NCBI RefSeq assembly: GCF_029227915.1
Contig: NC_079885.1
Location: forward strand, 28,523,001-28,587,000
Direction of reading: 5' to 3'
DNA length: 64,000 nt
DNA from: Hydractinia symbiolongicarpus
Taxonomy: Eukaryota; Cnidaria; Hydrozoa; Anthoathecata; Hydractiniidae
In this document: positions 49,482-63,600 of the stretch, piece after piece
Numbering within the stretch: the first letter of the stretch is position 1
Layout: each line of letters opens with the position of its first letter
Notes under the pieces: model-generated
What the model saw: the letters and a program-made list of their open reading frames with translations, nothing else
The model's database searches: none
What the model was told of the DNA's origin: nothing
Translations under genes and position numbers: made by a program

Positions 49482-52089
49482 CATATTCGTACCAACATGT
49501 ATTTAGCGATAGTATTCGGATATTACTAGGATGCATCGCCTTTAACAGTGAAACGATGGACTGTGGGAGTTAATTGAACTTATTTTGGACAGTGACCTTA
49601 TAAATGTGATAAGTGAGACAATTGGACCCAAGAAATAACGTTCTTCTTACCTTGACATGATTGCTGTGGTAGCGCTTCACTTAAAATTTTATATAAAATA
49701 AGTCCTTTTTTACTGTTGGACCAATCTTAGCCGTTAGGGCGCGCTGAAGAAATGGAGACAGTTTCAAAAACTACATTTCATTGACTTTCTAACGGTGTCA
49801 ATCCGCTTAACTTACAACGGTTGCGTCACGTATTCGTACCAACATGTATTTAGTGATTTTTTTGCGATATTACTAAGTTGTATTGCTTTGGACAGTGAAA
49901 CGATTGCCTGTGGGACTTAATTGAAGTGATTCTGGACTGTGACCTTATTAATGTGATAGATGAGCCAATTGGATTCCAAGGAATAACATTCTTCTTAATT
50001 TGACATGATTTCTGGAATTCAGCGATTACACTCGGCCCAATGGTAGCGCTTCACTTAAAAATTTAGATAAAATAAGTCATTTGTTATTGTGGGACCAATC
50101 CTAGCCGTTAGCGCGCGCTGAAGAATTAGAGACAGTATCAAATACTACATTTCATTGACTTTCTAAAGGTATCAGTCCGTTTCAACTACAACGGTTACGT
50201 CACATATCCGTACCAACATGTATTTAGTGATATTTTTCCGATATTACTAAGTTGCATTGCTTTTGACAGTGAAACGATGGACTGTGGGACTTAATTGAAC
50301 TTATTTTGGACTGTGACCTTATAAATGTGATAAGTGAGACAATTGGGTTCCAAGGAATAACATTTTTCTTAATTTGACATGATTGCTGCAATTCAGCGAT
50401 TACACTCGGCCCAATGGTAGCGCTTTACTTAAAAATTTAGATAAAATAAGTCAATTTTTACTGTTGGACCAATCCTAGCCGTTAGTGCGCGCTGAAGAAA
50501 TGGAGACAGTTTCAAATACTACATTTCATTGACTTTCTAACGGTATCAGTCCGTTTCAACCACAACGGTTACGTCATATATTCGAACCAACATGTATTTA
50601 GTGATTCTTTTCCGATATTACTAAGTTGTATTGCTGTTGACAGTGAAACGATTGCCTGTGGGACTTAATTGAAGTGATTCTGGACTGTGACCTTATGAAT
50701 GTGATAGATGAGCCAATTGGATTCCAAGGAATAACATTCTTCTTAATTTGATATGATTGCTGCAATTCAGCGATTGCACTCGGCCCAATGGTAGCGCTTC
50801 ACTTAAAAATTTAGATAAAATAAGTCATTTTTTACTGTGGGACCAATCCTAGGCGTTAGCGCGAGCTGAAGAAATAGAGACAGTTTCAAAAACTACATTT
50901 CATTGACTTTCTAACGGTGGCAATCCGCTTAACTTACAACGGTTGCGTCACGTATTCGTACCAACATGTATTTAGTGATTCTTTTCGGATATTACTAAGT
51001 TGTATTGCTTTTGACAGTGAAACGATTGACTGTGGGTCTTAATTGAAGTGATTCTGTACTGTGACCTTATAAATGTAATAAATGAGCCAATTGGACTCCA
51101 AGGAAGAACATTCTTCTTAATTTGACAAGATTGCTGGACTTCAGCGATTACACTCGGCCCTAAGGTAGCGCTTCACTTGAAAATTTATATAAGTCAGTTT
51201 TTACTGTCAAAATAAGTCAGTTTTTACTGTTGCACCAATCCTAGCCGTTAGTGCGCGCTGAAGAAATAGAGACAGTTTCAAATACTACATTTCATTGACT
51301 TTCTAACGGTATCAGTCCGTTTCAACTACAACGGTTACGTCACATATTCGTACAAACATGTATTTAGTGATTTTTTTCCGATATTGCTAAGTTGTATTTC
51401 TTTTGACAGTGAAACGATTGCCTGTGGGACTTAATTGAAGTGATTCTGGACTGTGACCTTATAAATGTGATAAATGAGCCAATTGGATTCCAAGGAATAA
51501 CATTTTTCCTAACTTGACATGATTGCTGGAATTCAGCGATTACACTCGGCCCTATGGTAGCGCTTCACTTAAAATTTTTATAAAATAAGTCCTTTTTTAC
51601 TGTGGGACCAATCCTAGGCGTTTGCGCGGGCTGAAGAAATAGAGACAGTTTCAAAAAAAACATTTCATTGACTTTTTAACGGTGTCAATCCGCTTAACTT
51701 ACAACGGTTGCGTCACGTATTCGTACCAACATGTATTTAGTGATTCTTTTCCGATATTACTAAGTTGTATTGCTTTTGACAGTGAAACGATTGACTGTGG
51801 GTCTTAATTGAAGTGATTCTGTACTGTGACCTTATAAATGTAATAAATGAGTTAATTGGACTCCAAGGAAGAACATTCTTCTTAATTTGACATGATTGCT
51901 GGAATTCTGCGATTACACTCGGCCCTAAGATAGCGCTTCACTTGAAAATTTATATAAAATAAGTCAGTTTTTACTGTGGGACCAATCCTGGCCGTTAGCA
52001 CGCGCCGAATAAATAGGAGCAGTTTCAAAGACTACATTTCATTGACCTTCTGGCGGTATAAATCCGTTTGAATTACAACGGTTGCGTCA
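49482..52089 (+). repeat. Copy of 43151-45.1 kb at 6,331 bp, then diverging
   Basis: Starts at 49482 (347 bp), 49829, 50203, 50577, 50951 (392 bp), 51343 and 51716. The first five match 43151, 43498, 43872, 44246 and 44620 at exactly 6,331 bp. In 50951 the match breaks at a local duplication near 51190. The monomers at 51343 and 51716 are class II forms with other partners (TACAAACATG, GTATTTCTTTTGAC). Confidence 0.9.
50951..51342 (+). repeat. 392-bp monomer with a short tandem duplication
   Basis: The 17-base AAGTCAGTTTTTACTGT occurs at 51191-51207 and again at 51214-51230, joined by CAAAAT. Relatives have it once. It is the longest monomer in the window and sits where the 6,331-bp match ends, so it may mark a repair junction. 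Confidence 0.9.
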
Positions 52090-55082
52090 CATATTCGTAC
52101 CAACATTTATTTAGCGATAGTATTCGGATATTACTAGGTTGCATCGCTTTTAACAGTGAAACGATTGACTGTGGGACTTAATTAAAATTATTTTGGACTG
52201 TGATCTTATAAATGTGATAAGTGAGACATATGGACTCCAAGGAATAACATTCTTTTTAATTTGACATGATTTCTGGAATTGAGCGATTACACTCGGCCCT
52301 ATGGTAGCGCTTCACTTAAAAATTTTTATAAAATAAGTCCGTTTTTGCTGTTGGACCAATCCTAGCCGTTAGTGCGCGCTAAAGAAATGGAGACAGTTTC
52401 AAAAACTACATTTCATTGACTTTTTAACGGTGTCAATCCGCTTAACTTACAACGGTTGCGTCACGTATTCGTACCAACATGTATTTAGTGATTCTTTTCC
52501 GATATTACTAAGTTGTATTGCTTTTGACAGTGAAACGATTGACTGTGGGTCTTAATTGAAGTGATTCTGTACTGAGACTTTATAAATGTAATAAATGAGC
52601 CAATTGGACTCCAAGGAAGAACATTCTTCTTAATTTGACATGATTGCTGGAATTCAGCGATTACACTCGGCCCTAAGATAGCGCTTCACTTGAAAATTTA
52701 TATAAAATAAGTAAGTTTTTACTGTGGGACCAATCCTGGCCGTTAGCACGCGCCGAATAAATAGGAGCAGTTTCAAAGACTACATTTCATTGACCTTCTG
52801 GCGGTATAAATCCGTTTGAATTACAACGGTTGCGTCACATATTCGTACCAACATTTATTTAGCGATAGTATTCGGATATTACTAGGTTGCATCGCTTTTA
52901 ACAGTGAAACGATTGACTGTGGGACTTAATTGAAATTATTTTGGACTGTGATCTTATAAATGTGATAAGTGAGACATATGGACTCCAAGGAATAACATTC
53001 TTTTTAATTTGACATGATTTCTGGAATTCAGCGATTACACTCGGCCCTATGGTAGCGCTTCACTTAAAAATTTATATAAAATAAGTAATTTTTTTATTGT
53101 GGGACCAATCCTAGCCGTTAGTGCGCGCTGAAGAAATAGAGACAGTTTCAAATACCACATGTCATTGACTTTCTAACGGTATCAATCCGTTTCAACTTCA
53201 ACAGGTACGTCACATATTCGTACCAACATGTATTTAGTGATTTTTTTCCGATATTACTAAGTTGTATTGCTTTTGACAGTGAAACGATTGACTGTGGGTC
53301 TTAATTGAAGTGATTCTGTACTGTGACCTTATAAATGTAATAAATGAGCCAATTGGACTCCAAGGAAGAACATTCTTCTTAATTTGACATGATTGCTGGA
53401 ATTCTGCGATTACACTCGGCCCTAAGATAGCGCTTCACTTGAAAATTTATATAAAATAAGTCAGTTTTTACTGTGGGACCAATCCTGGCCGTTAGCACGC
53501 GCCGAATAAATAGGAGCAGTTTCAAAGACTACATTTCATTGACCTTCTGGCGGTATAAATCCGTTTGAATTACAACGGTTGCGTCACATATTCGTACCAA
53601 CATTTATTTAGCGATAGTATTCGGATATTACTAGGTTGCATCGCTTTTAACAGTGAAACGATTGACTGTGGGACTTAATTAAAATTATTTTGGACTGTGA
53701 TCTTATAAATGTGATAAGTGAGACATATGGACTCCAAGGAATAATATTCTTTTTAATTTGACATGATTTCTGGAATTGAGCGATTACACTCGGCCCTATG
53801 GTAGCGCTTCACTTAAAATTTTTATAAAATAAGTCCTTTTTTGCTGTTGGACCAATCCTAGCCGTTAGTGCGCGCTGAAGAAATGGAGACAGTCTCAAAA
53901 ACTACATTTCATTGACTTTTCAACGGTGTCAATCCGCTTAACTTACAACGGTTGCGTCACGTATTCGTACCAACATGTATTTAGTGATTCTTTTCCGATA
54001 TTACTAAGTTGTATTGCTTTTGACAGTGAAACGATTGACTGTGGGTTTTAATTGAAGTGATTCTGTACTGAGACCTTATAAATGTAATAAATGAGCCAAT
54101 TGGACTCCAAGGAAGAACATTCTTCTTAATTTGACATGATTGCTGGAATTCAGCGATTACACTCGGCCCTAAGATAGCGCTTCACTTGAAAATTTATATA
54201 AAATAAGTAAGTTTTTACTGTGGGACCAATCCTGGCCGTTAGCACGCGCCGAATAAATAGGAGCAGTTTCAAAGACTACATTTCATTGACCTTCTGGCGG
54301 TATAAATCCGTTTGAATTACAACGGTTGCGTCACATATTCGTACCAACATTTATTTAGCGATAGTATTCGGATATTACTAGGTTGCATCGCTTTTAACAG
54401 TGAAACGATTGACTGTGGGACTTAATTGAAATTATTTTGGACTGTGATCTTATAAATGTGATAAGTGAGACATATGGACTCCAAGGAATAACATTCTTTT
54501 TAATTTGACATGATTTCTGGAATTCAGCGATTACACTCGGCCCTATGGTAGCGCTTCACTTAAAAATTTATATAAAATAAGTAATTTTTTTATTGTGGGA
54601 CCAATCCTAGCCGTTAGTGCGCGCTGAAGAAATAGAGACAGTTTCAAATACCACATGTCATTGACTTTCTAACGGTATCAATCCGTTTCAACTTCAACAG
54701 GTACGTCACATATTCGTACCAACATGTATTTAGTGATTTTTTTCCGATATTACTAAGTTGTATTGCTTTTGACAGTGAAACGATTGCCTGTGGGACTTTA
54801 TTGAAGTGATTATGGACTGTGACCTTATGAATGTGATAGATGAGCCAATTGGATTCCAAGGAATAACATTCTTCCTAATTTGACATGATTGCTGCAATTC
54901 AGCGATTACACTCGGCCCAATGGTAGCGCTTCACTTAAAAATTTAGATAAAATAAGTCATTTTTTACTGTGGGACCAATCCTAGCCGTTAGCGCGGGCTG
55001 AAGAAATAGAGACAGTTTCAAAAACTACATTTCATTGACTTTCTAACGGTGTCAATCCGCTTAACTAACAACGGTTGCGTCA
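52090..55082 (+). repeat. 4-monomer, ~1,496-bp HOR, two copies
   Basis: Starts at 52090, 52464, 52838 and 53213, then at 53587, 53960, 54334 and 54709; offsets are 1,496-1,497 bp. Class I monomers with CATTTATTTAGCG and GACATATGGAC alternate with class II monomers, one of them ending in CAACAGGTACGTC. The fourth monomers differ in the middle (GGGTCTTAATTG against GGGACTTTATTG), so their halves were exchanged. This HOR is unrelated in order to HOR-A although the length is close. Confidence 0.92.
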
Positions 55083-56199
55083 CGTATTCGTACCATCATG
55101 TATTTAGTGATTCTTTTCCGATATTACTAAGTGGTATTTCTTTTGACAGTGAAAGGATTGACTGTGGGACTTAATTGAAGTGATTCTGTACTGTGACCTT
55201 ATAAATGTGATAAATGAGCCAATTGGACTCCAAGGAGCAACATTCTTCTTAATTTGACATGATTGCTGGAATTCAGCGATTACACTCGGCACTATGGTAG
55301 CGCTTCACTTGAAAATTTATATAAAATAAGTCATTTTTTACTGTGGGACCAATCCTGGCCGTTAGCACGCGCTGAATAAATAGGAACAGTTTCAAAGACT
55401 ACATTTCACTGACCTTCTGGTGGTATAAATCTGTTTGAGTTACAACGGTTGCGTCACATATTCGTACCAACATCTCTTTAGCGATAGTATTCGGATATTA
55501 CTAGGTTGCATCGCTTTTAACAGTGAAACGATTGACTATGGGACTTAATTGAACTTATTTTGGACTGTGATCTTATAAATGTGATAAGTGAGACATATGG
55601 ACCCAAGAAACAACATTCTTCTTACCTTGACATGATTGCTGGAATTTACCGAGTTCACTGGGCGCTGTGGTAGCGCTTCATTTAAAAGATTAGATAAATA
55701 AGTCATTTTTTACGGTTGGACAAATCCTAGCCGTTAGCGCGCGCTGAAGAAAGAGAGACAGTTTTAAAAACTACATTTCATTGACTTTCTAACGGTATCA
55801 GTCCGTTTCAATTACAACGGTTGCGTCACATATTCGTACCAACAGGCATTTAGCGACATTTTTCTGATTTTACTAGGTTGCATCGCTTTTAACAGTGAAA
55901 GGATTGACTGTGGGACTTAATTGAACAGATTTTGGACTTTGACCTCATAAATGTGATAAAAGAGACAATTGGACCCAAGGAAAAACATTCTTCTTAATTT
56001 GACATGATTGCTGGAATTTACCAATTTCACTGGGCGCTGTGGTAGCACTTCATTTAAAAACTTAGACAAATAAGTCTTTTCTACGGTGGGACCAATCCTA
56101 GCCGTTAGCGCGCGCTGAAGAAAGAGAGACAGTTTTAAAAACTACATTTCATTGACTTTCTAACGGTATCATTCCGTTTCAATCACAACGGTTGCGTCA
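55083..56199 (+). repeat. Three monomers linking the tetramer to the pentamer
   Basis: Starts at 55083 (CCATCATGTATTTAG), 55457 (CATCTCTTTAGCG) and 55829 (CAGGCATTTAGCGAC, GATTTTACTAGG). The third reappears at 61782. The first reappears at 57323 and 59192. 55457 appears only once in the window. Confidence 0.88.
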
Positions 56200-59100
56200 C
56201 ATATTCGTACCAACATGTATTTAGTGATTTTTTTCCGATATTACTAAGTTGTATTGCTTTTGACAGTGAAACGATTGACTGTGGGTCTTAATTGAAGTGA
56301 TTCTGTACTGTGACCTTATAAATGTAATAAATGAGCCAATTGGACTCCAAGGAAGAACATTCTTCTTAATTTGACATGATTGCTGGAATTCAGCGATTAC
56401 ACTCGGCCCTAAGATAGCGCTTCACTTGAAAATTTATATAAAATAAGTAAGTTTTTACTGTGGGACCAATCCTGGCCGTTAGCACGCGCCGAATAAATAG
56501 GAGCAGTTTCAAAGACTACATTTCATTGACCTTCTGGCGGTATAAATCCGTTTGAATTACAACGGTTGCGTCACATATTCGTACCAACATTTATTTAGCG
56601 ATAGTATTCGGATATTACTAGGTTGCATCGCTTTTAACAGTGAAACGATTGACTGTGGGACTTAATTGAAATTATTTTGGACTGTGATCTTATAAATGTG
56701 ATAAGTGAGACATATGGACTCCAAGGAATAACATTCTTTTTAATTTGACATGATTTCTGGAATTCAGCGATTACACTCGGCCCTATGGTAGCGCTTCACT
56801 TAAAAATTTATATAAAATAAGTAATTTTTTTATTGTGGGACCAATCCTAGCCGTTAGTGCGCGCTGAAGAAATAGAGACAGTTTCAAATACCACATGTCA
56901 TTCAGTTTCTAACGGTATCAATCCGTTTCAACTTCAACGGTTACGTCACATATTCGTACCAACATGTATTTAGTGATTTTTTTCCGATATTACTAAGTTG
57001 TATTGCTTTTGACAGTGAAACGATTGCCTGTGGGACTTTATTGAAGTGATTATGGACTGTGACCTTATGAATGTGATAGATGAGCCAATTGGATTCCAAG
57101 GAATAACATTCTTCCTAATTTGACATGATTGCTGCAATTCAGCGATTATACTCGGCCCAATGGTAGCGCTTCACTTAAAAATTTAGATAAAGTAAGTCAT
57201 TTTTTACTGTGGGACCAATCCTAGCCGTTAGCGCGGGCTGAAGAAATAGAGACAGTTTCAAAAACTACATTTCATTGACTTTCTAACGGTGTCAATCCGC
57301 TTAACTAACAACGGTTGCGTCACGTATTCGTACCATCATGTATTTAGTGATTCTTTTCCGATATTACTAAGTTGTATTTCTTTTGACAGTGAAAGGATTG
57401 ACTGTGGGACTTAATTGAAGTGATTCTGTACTGTGACCTTATAAATGTGATAAATGAGCCAATTGGACTCCAAGGAGCAACATTCTTCTTAATTTGACAT
57501 GATTGCTGGAATTCAGCCATTTCACTGGGCGCTGTGGTAGCACTTCATTTAAAAACTTAGACAAATAAGTCTTTTCTACGGTGGGACCAATCCTAGCCGT
57601 TAGCGCGCGCTGAAGAAAGAGAGACAGTTTTAAAAACTACATTTCATTGACTTTCTAACGGTATCATTCCGTTTCAATCACAACGGTTGCGTCACATATT
57701 CGTACCAACATGTATTTAGCGATATTCTTCTGATTTTACTAGGTTGCATCGCTCTTAACAGTGAAACGATTGACTGTGGGACTTAATTGGACTGATTTTG
57801 GACTGTGACTTTATAAATGTGAAAAGTGTGACAATTGGACCCAAGAAATAACATTCTTCTTAATTTGACATGATTGCTGGAATTTACCGATTTCGCTGGG
57901 CGCTGTGGTAGCGCTTCACTTTAAAAATTTAAATAAAATATGTCATTTTTTACTGTGGGACCAATCCTAGCCGTTATCGCGCGTTGAAGAAATATAGACA
58001 GCTTCAAATACTAAATTTCATTGACTTTCTAACGGTGTCAATCCGCTTCACTTACAACGGTTGAGTCACATATTTGTACCAACATGTATTTAGTGATTTT
58101 TTTCCGATATTACTAAGTTGTATTGCTTTTGACAGTGAAACGATTGACTGTGGGTCTTAATTGAAGTGATTCTGTACTGTGACCTTATAAATGTAATAAA
58201 TGAGCCAATTGGACTCCAAGGAAGAACATTCTTCTTAATTTGACATGATTGCTGGAATTCAGCGATTACACTCGGCCCTAAGATAGCGCTTCACTTGAAA
58301 ATTTATATAAAATAAGTAAGTTTTTACTGTGGGACCAATCCTGGCCGTTAGCACGCGCCGAATAAATAGGAGCAGTTTCAAAGACTACATTTCATTGACC
58401 TTCTGGCGGTATAAATCCGTTTGAATTACAACGGTTGCGTCACATATTCGTACCAACATTTATTTAGCGATAGTATTCGGATATTACTAGGTTGCATCGC
58501 TTTTAACAGTGAAACGATTCACTGTGGGACTTAATTGAAATTATTTTGGACTGTGATCTTATAAATGTGATAAGTGAGACATATGGACTCCAAGGAATAA
58601 CATTCTTTTTAATTTGACATGATTTCTGGAATTCAGCGATTACACTCGGCCCTATGGTAGCGCTTCACTTAAAAATTTATATAAAATAAGTAATTTTTTT
58701 ATTGTGGGACCAATCCTAGCCGTTAGTGCGCGCTGAAGAAATAGAGACAGTTTCAAATACCACATGTCATTCAGTTTCTAACGGTATCAATCCGTTTCAA
58801 CTTCAACGGTTACGTCACATATTCGTACCAACATGTATTTAGTGATTTTTTTCCGATATTACTAAGTTGTATTGCTTTTGACAGTGAAACGATTGCCTGT
58901 GGGACTTTATTGAAGTGATTATGGACTGTGACCTTATGAATGTGATAGATGAGCCAATTGGATTCCAAGGAATAACATTCTTCCTAATTTGACATGATTG
59001 CTGCAATTCAGCGATTATACTCGGCCCAATGGTAGCGCTTCACTTAAAAATTTAGATAAAATAAGTCATTTTTTACTGTGGGACCAATCCTAGCCGTTAG

Positions 59101-59940
59101 CGCGGGCTGAAGAAATAGAGACAGTTTCAAAAACTACATTTCATTGACTTTCTAACGGTGTCAATCCGCTTAACTAACAACGGTTGCGTCACGTATTCGT
59201 ACCATCATGTATTTAGTGATTCTTTTCCGATATTACTAAGTTGTATTTCTTTTGACAGTGAAAGGATTGACTGTGGGACTTAATTGAAGTGATTCTGTAC
59301 TGTGACCTTATAAATGTGATAAATGAGCCAATTGGACTCCAAGGAGCAACATTCTTCTTAATTTGACATGATTGCTGGAATTCAGCCATTTCACTGGGCG
59401 CTGTGGTACCGCTTCACTTTAAAAATTTAAATAAAATATGTCATTTTTTACTGTGGGACCAATCCTAGCCGTTATCGCGCGTTGAAGAAATATAGACAGC
59501 TTCAAATACTAAATTTCATTGACTTTCTAACGGTGTCAATCCGCTTCACTTACAACGGTTGAGTCACATATTTGTACCAACATGTATTTAGTGATTTTTT
59601 TCCAATATTACTAAGTTGTATCGCTTTTAACAGTGAAACGATTGTCTGTGGGACTTAATTGAAGTGATTCTGGACTGCGACCTTATAAATGTGATAAATG
59701 AGCCAATTGGACTACAAGGAAATACATTTTTCTTAAAGTGACATGATTGCTGCAATTCAGCGATTACACTCGGCCCAATGGTACCACTCCACTTAAAAAT
59801 TTAGATAACATAAGTCATTTTTTACTGTGGGACCAATCCTAGCCGTTAGCGCGCGCTGAAGAAATAGAGACAGTTTCAAAAACTACATTTCATTGACTTT
59901 CTAACGGTGTCAATCCGCTTAACTTACAACGGTTGCGTCA
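56200..59940 (+). repeat. 5-monomer, ~1,869-bp HOR, about two copies
   Basis: Starts at 56200, 56574, 56949, 57323 and 57695, then at 58069, 58443, 58818, 59192 and 59567. The second to fourth monomers match at 1,869 bp, down to the unusual CATGTCATTCAG near 56900 and 58770. The match ends inside the fourth monomer near 57540 and 59405, where the second copy takes the distal part of the 57695 type. The starts at 58069 and 59567 share GGTTGAGTCACATATTTG. Confidence 0.9.
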
Positions 59941-60688
59941 CGTATTCGTACCAACATGTATTTAGTGATTATTTTCCGGTATTACTAAGTTGTATTGCTT
60001 TTGACAGTGAAACGATTGACTGTGGGACTTAATTGATCTTATTTTGGTCTGCGACCTTATAAATGTGATAAGTGAGACAATTGGACCCAAGAAATAACAT
60101 TCTTCTTACCTTGACATGATTGCTGGAATTTACCGATTTTAATGGGCGCTGTGGTAGCGCTTCACTTAAAATTTTTTATAAAACAAGTCCTATTTTACTG
60201 TTGGACCAATCCTAGCCGTTAGTGCGCGCTGAAGAAATAGAGACAGTTTCAAATACTACATTTCATTGACTTTCTAACTGTATCAGTCCGTTTCAAATAC
60301 AACGGTTACGTCACATATTCGTACCAACATGTATTTAGTGATTTTTTTCCCGATATTGCTAAGTTGTATTGCTTTTGACAGTGAAACGATTGCCTAGGGG
60401 ACTTAATTGAAGTGATTCTGGACTGTGACCTTATGAATGTGATAGATGAGCCAATTGGATTCCAAGCAATAACATTCTTCTTAATTTGACATGATTGCTG
60501 CAATTCAGCGATTACACTCGGCCCAATGGTACCACTCCACTTAAAAATTTAGATAACATAAGTCATTTTTTACTGTGGGACCAATCCTAGCCGTTAGCGC
60601 GCGCTGAAGAAATAGAGACAGTTTAAAATACTACATTTCATTGACTTTCTAACGGTATTAGTCCGTTTCAACTACAACGGTTGCGTCA
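59941..60688 (+). repeat. Two monomers before the terminal HOR
   Basis: Starts at 59941 (CGTATTCG, GATTATTTTCCGG, TGATCTTATTTTGG) and 60314 (TTTTTTTCCCG, GCCTAGGGGAC). The first resembles 61410 and 63622. The distal end of the second has GGTACCACTCCAC, also found near 59780 and 62743, giving a KpnI-type GGTACC in an otherwise GGTAGC position. Confidence 0.88.
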
Positions 60689-63600
60689 CATATTCGTACC
60701 AACATGAATTTAGGGATTTTTTTCCGATATTACTAAGTTGTATTGCTTTTTACAGTGAAACGATTGACTGTGGGACTTAATTGAAGTGATTCTGGACTGT
60801 GACCTTATAAATGTGATAAGTGAGACAATTGGACCCAAGAAATAACATTCTTCTTACCTTGACATGATTGCTGTGGTAGCGCTTCACTTAAAATTTTTTA
60901 TAAAATAAGTCCTTTTTTACTGTTGGACCAATCCTAGCTGTTAGTGCGCGCTGAAGAAATGGAGACAGTTTCAAATACTACATTTCATTGACTTTCTAAC
61001 GGTATTTGTCCGTTTCAACTACAACGGTTACGTCACATATTCGTACCAACATGTATTTAGTGATTTTTTTCCGATATTGCAAAGTTTTATTGTTTTTGAC
61101 AGTGAAACGATTGCCTGTGGGACTTAATTGAAGTGATTCTGGACTGTGACCTTATGAATGTGATAGATGAGCCAATTGGATTCCAAGGAATAACATTCTT
61201 CTTAATTTGACATGATTGCTGCCATTCAGCGATTACACTCGGCCCAATGGTAGCGCTTCACTGAAAAATTAAAATAAAATAAGTCATTTTTTACTGTGGG
61301 ACCAATCCTAGGCGTTAGCGCGGGCTGAAGAAATAGAGACAGTTTCAAAAACTACATTTCATTGACTTTCTAACGGTGTCAATCCGCTTAACTTACAACG
61401 GTTGCGTCACGTATTCGTACCAACATGTATTTAGTGATTCTTTTCCGGTATTACTAAGTTGTATTGCTTTTGACAGTGAAACGATTGACTGTGGGACTTA
61501 ATTGATCTTATTTTGGACTGCGACCTTATAAATGTGATAAGTGAGACAATTGGACCCAAGAAATAACATTCTTCTTACCTTGACATGATTGCTGGAATTT
61601 ACCGAGTTCACTGGGCGCTGTGGTAGCGCTTTATTTAAAAATTTAGATAAATAAGTCATTTTTTACGGTTGGACAAATCCTAGCCGTTAGCGCGCGCTGA
61701 AGAAAGAGAGACAGTTTTAAAAACTACATTTCATTGACTTTCTAACGGTATCAGTCCGTTTCAATTACAACGTTTGCGTCACAAATTCGTACCAACAGGT
61801 ATTTAGCGACATTTTTCTGATTTTACTAGGTTGCATCGCTTTTAACAGTGAAAGGATTGACTGTGGGACTTAATTGAACAGATTTTGGACTTTGACCTCA
61901 TAAATGTGATAAAAGAGACAATTGGACCCAAGGAAAAACATTCTTCTTAATTTGACATGATTGCTGGAATTTACCAATTTCACTGGGCGCTGTGGTAGCA
62001 CTTCATTTAAAAACTTAGACAAATAAGTCTTTTCTACGGTGGGACCAATCCTAGCCGTTAGCGCGCGCTGAAGAAAGAGAGACAGTTTTAAAAACTACAT
62101 TTCATTGACTTTCTAACGGTATCATTCCGTTTCAATCACAACGGTTGCGTCACATATTCGTACCAACATGTATTTAGCGATATTCTTCTGATTTTACTAG
62201 GTTGCATCGCTCTTAACAGTGAAACGATTGACTGTGGGACTTAATTGGATTGATTTTGGACTGTGACTTTATAAATGTGAAAAGTGTGACAATTGGACCC
62301 AAGAAATAACATTCTTCTTAATTTGACATGATTGCTGGAATTTACCGATTTCGCTGGACGCTGTGGTAGCGCTTCACTTTAAAAATTTAGATAAAATATG
62401 TCATTTTTTACTGTGGGACCAATCCTAGCCGTTATCGCGCGTTGAAGAAATAGAGACAGCTTCAAATACTAAGTTTCATTGACTTTCTAACGGTGTCAAT
62501 CCGCTTCACTTACAACGGTTGAGTCACATATTTGTACCAACATGTATTTAGTGATTTTTTTCCAATATTACTAAGTTGTATCGCTTTTAACAGTAAAACG
62601 ATTGTCTGTGGGACTTAATTGAAGTGATTCTGTACTGCGACCTTATAAATGTGATAAATGAGCCAATTGGACTACAAGGAAATACATTTTTCTTAATTTG
62701 ACATGATTGCTGCAATTCAGCGATTACACTCGGCCCAATGGTACCACTCCACTTAAAAATTTAGATAACATAAGTCATTTTTTACTGTGGGACCAATCCT
62801 AGCCGTTAGCGCGCGCTGAAGAAATAGAGACAGTTTCGAATACTACATTTCATTGACTTTCTAACGGTATTAGTCCGTTTCAACTACAACGGTTGCGTCA
62901 CATATTCGTACCAACATGAATTTAGGGATTTTTTTCCGATATTACTAAGTTGTATTGCTTTTTACAGTGAAACGATTGACTGTTGGACTTAATTGAAGTG
63001 ATTCTGGACTGTGACCTTATAAATGTGATAAGTGAGACAATTGGACCCAAGAAATAACATTCTTCTTACCTTGACATGATTGCTGTGGTAGCGCTTCACT
63101 TAAAATTTTTTATAAAATAAGTCCTTTTTTACTGTTGGACCAATCCTAGCTGTTAGTGCGCGCTGAAGAAATGGAGACAGTTTCAAATACTACATTTCAT
63201 TGACTTTCTAACGGTATTTGTCCGTTTCAACTACAACGGTTACGTCACATATTCGTACCAACATGTATTTAGTGATTTTTTTCCGATATTGCAAAGTTTT
63301 ATTGTTTTTGACAGTGAAACGATTGCCTGTGGGACTTAATTGAAGTGATTCTGGACTGTGACCTTATGAATGTGATGGATGAGCCAATTGGATTCCAAGG
63401 AATAACATTCTTCTTAATTTGACATGATTGCTGCAATTCAGCGATTACACTCGGCCCAATGGTAGCGCTTCACTTAAAAATTTAAATAAAATAAGTCATT
63501 TTTTACTGTGGGACCAATCCTAGGCGTTAGCGCCGGCTGAAGAAATAGAGACAGTTTCAAAAACAACATTTCATTGACTTTCTAACGGTGTCAATCCGCT

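Noticed and set aside
54644-55292. 62- and 71-codon open frames on the - strand as genes
   Set aside because: Both are satellite sequence. The first is opened by the GGACTTTATTG variant that removes the usual stop, and related frames recur elsewhere.
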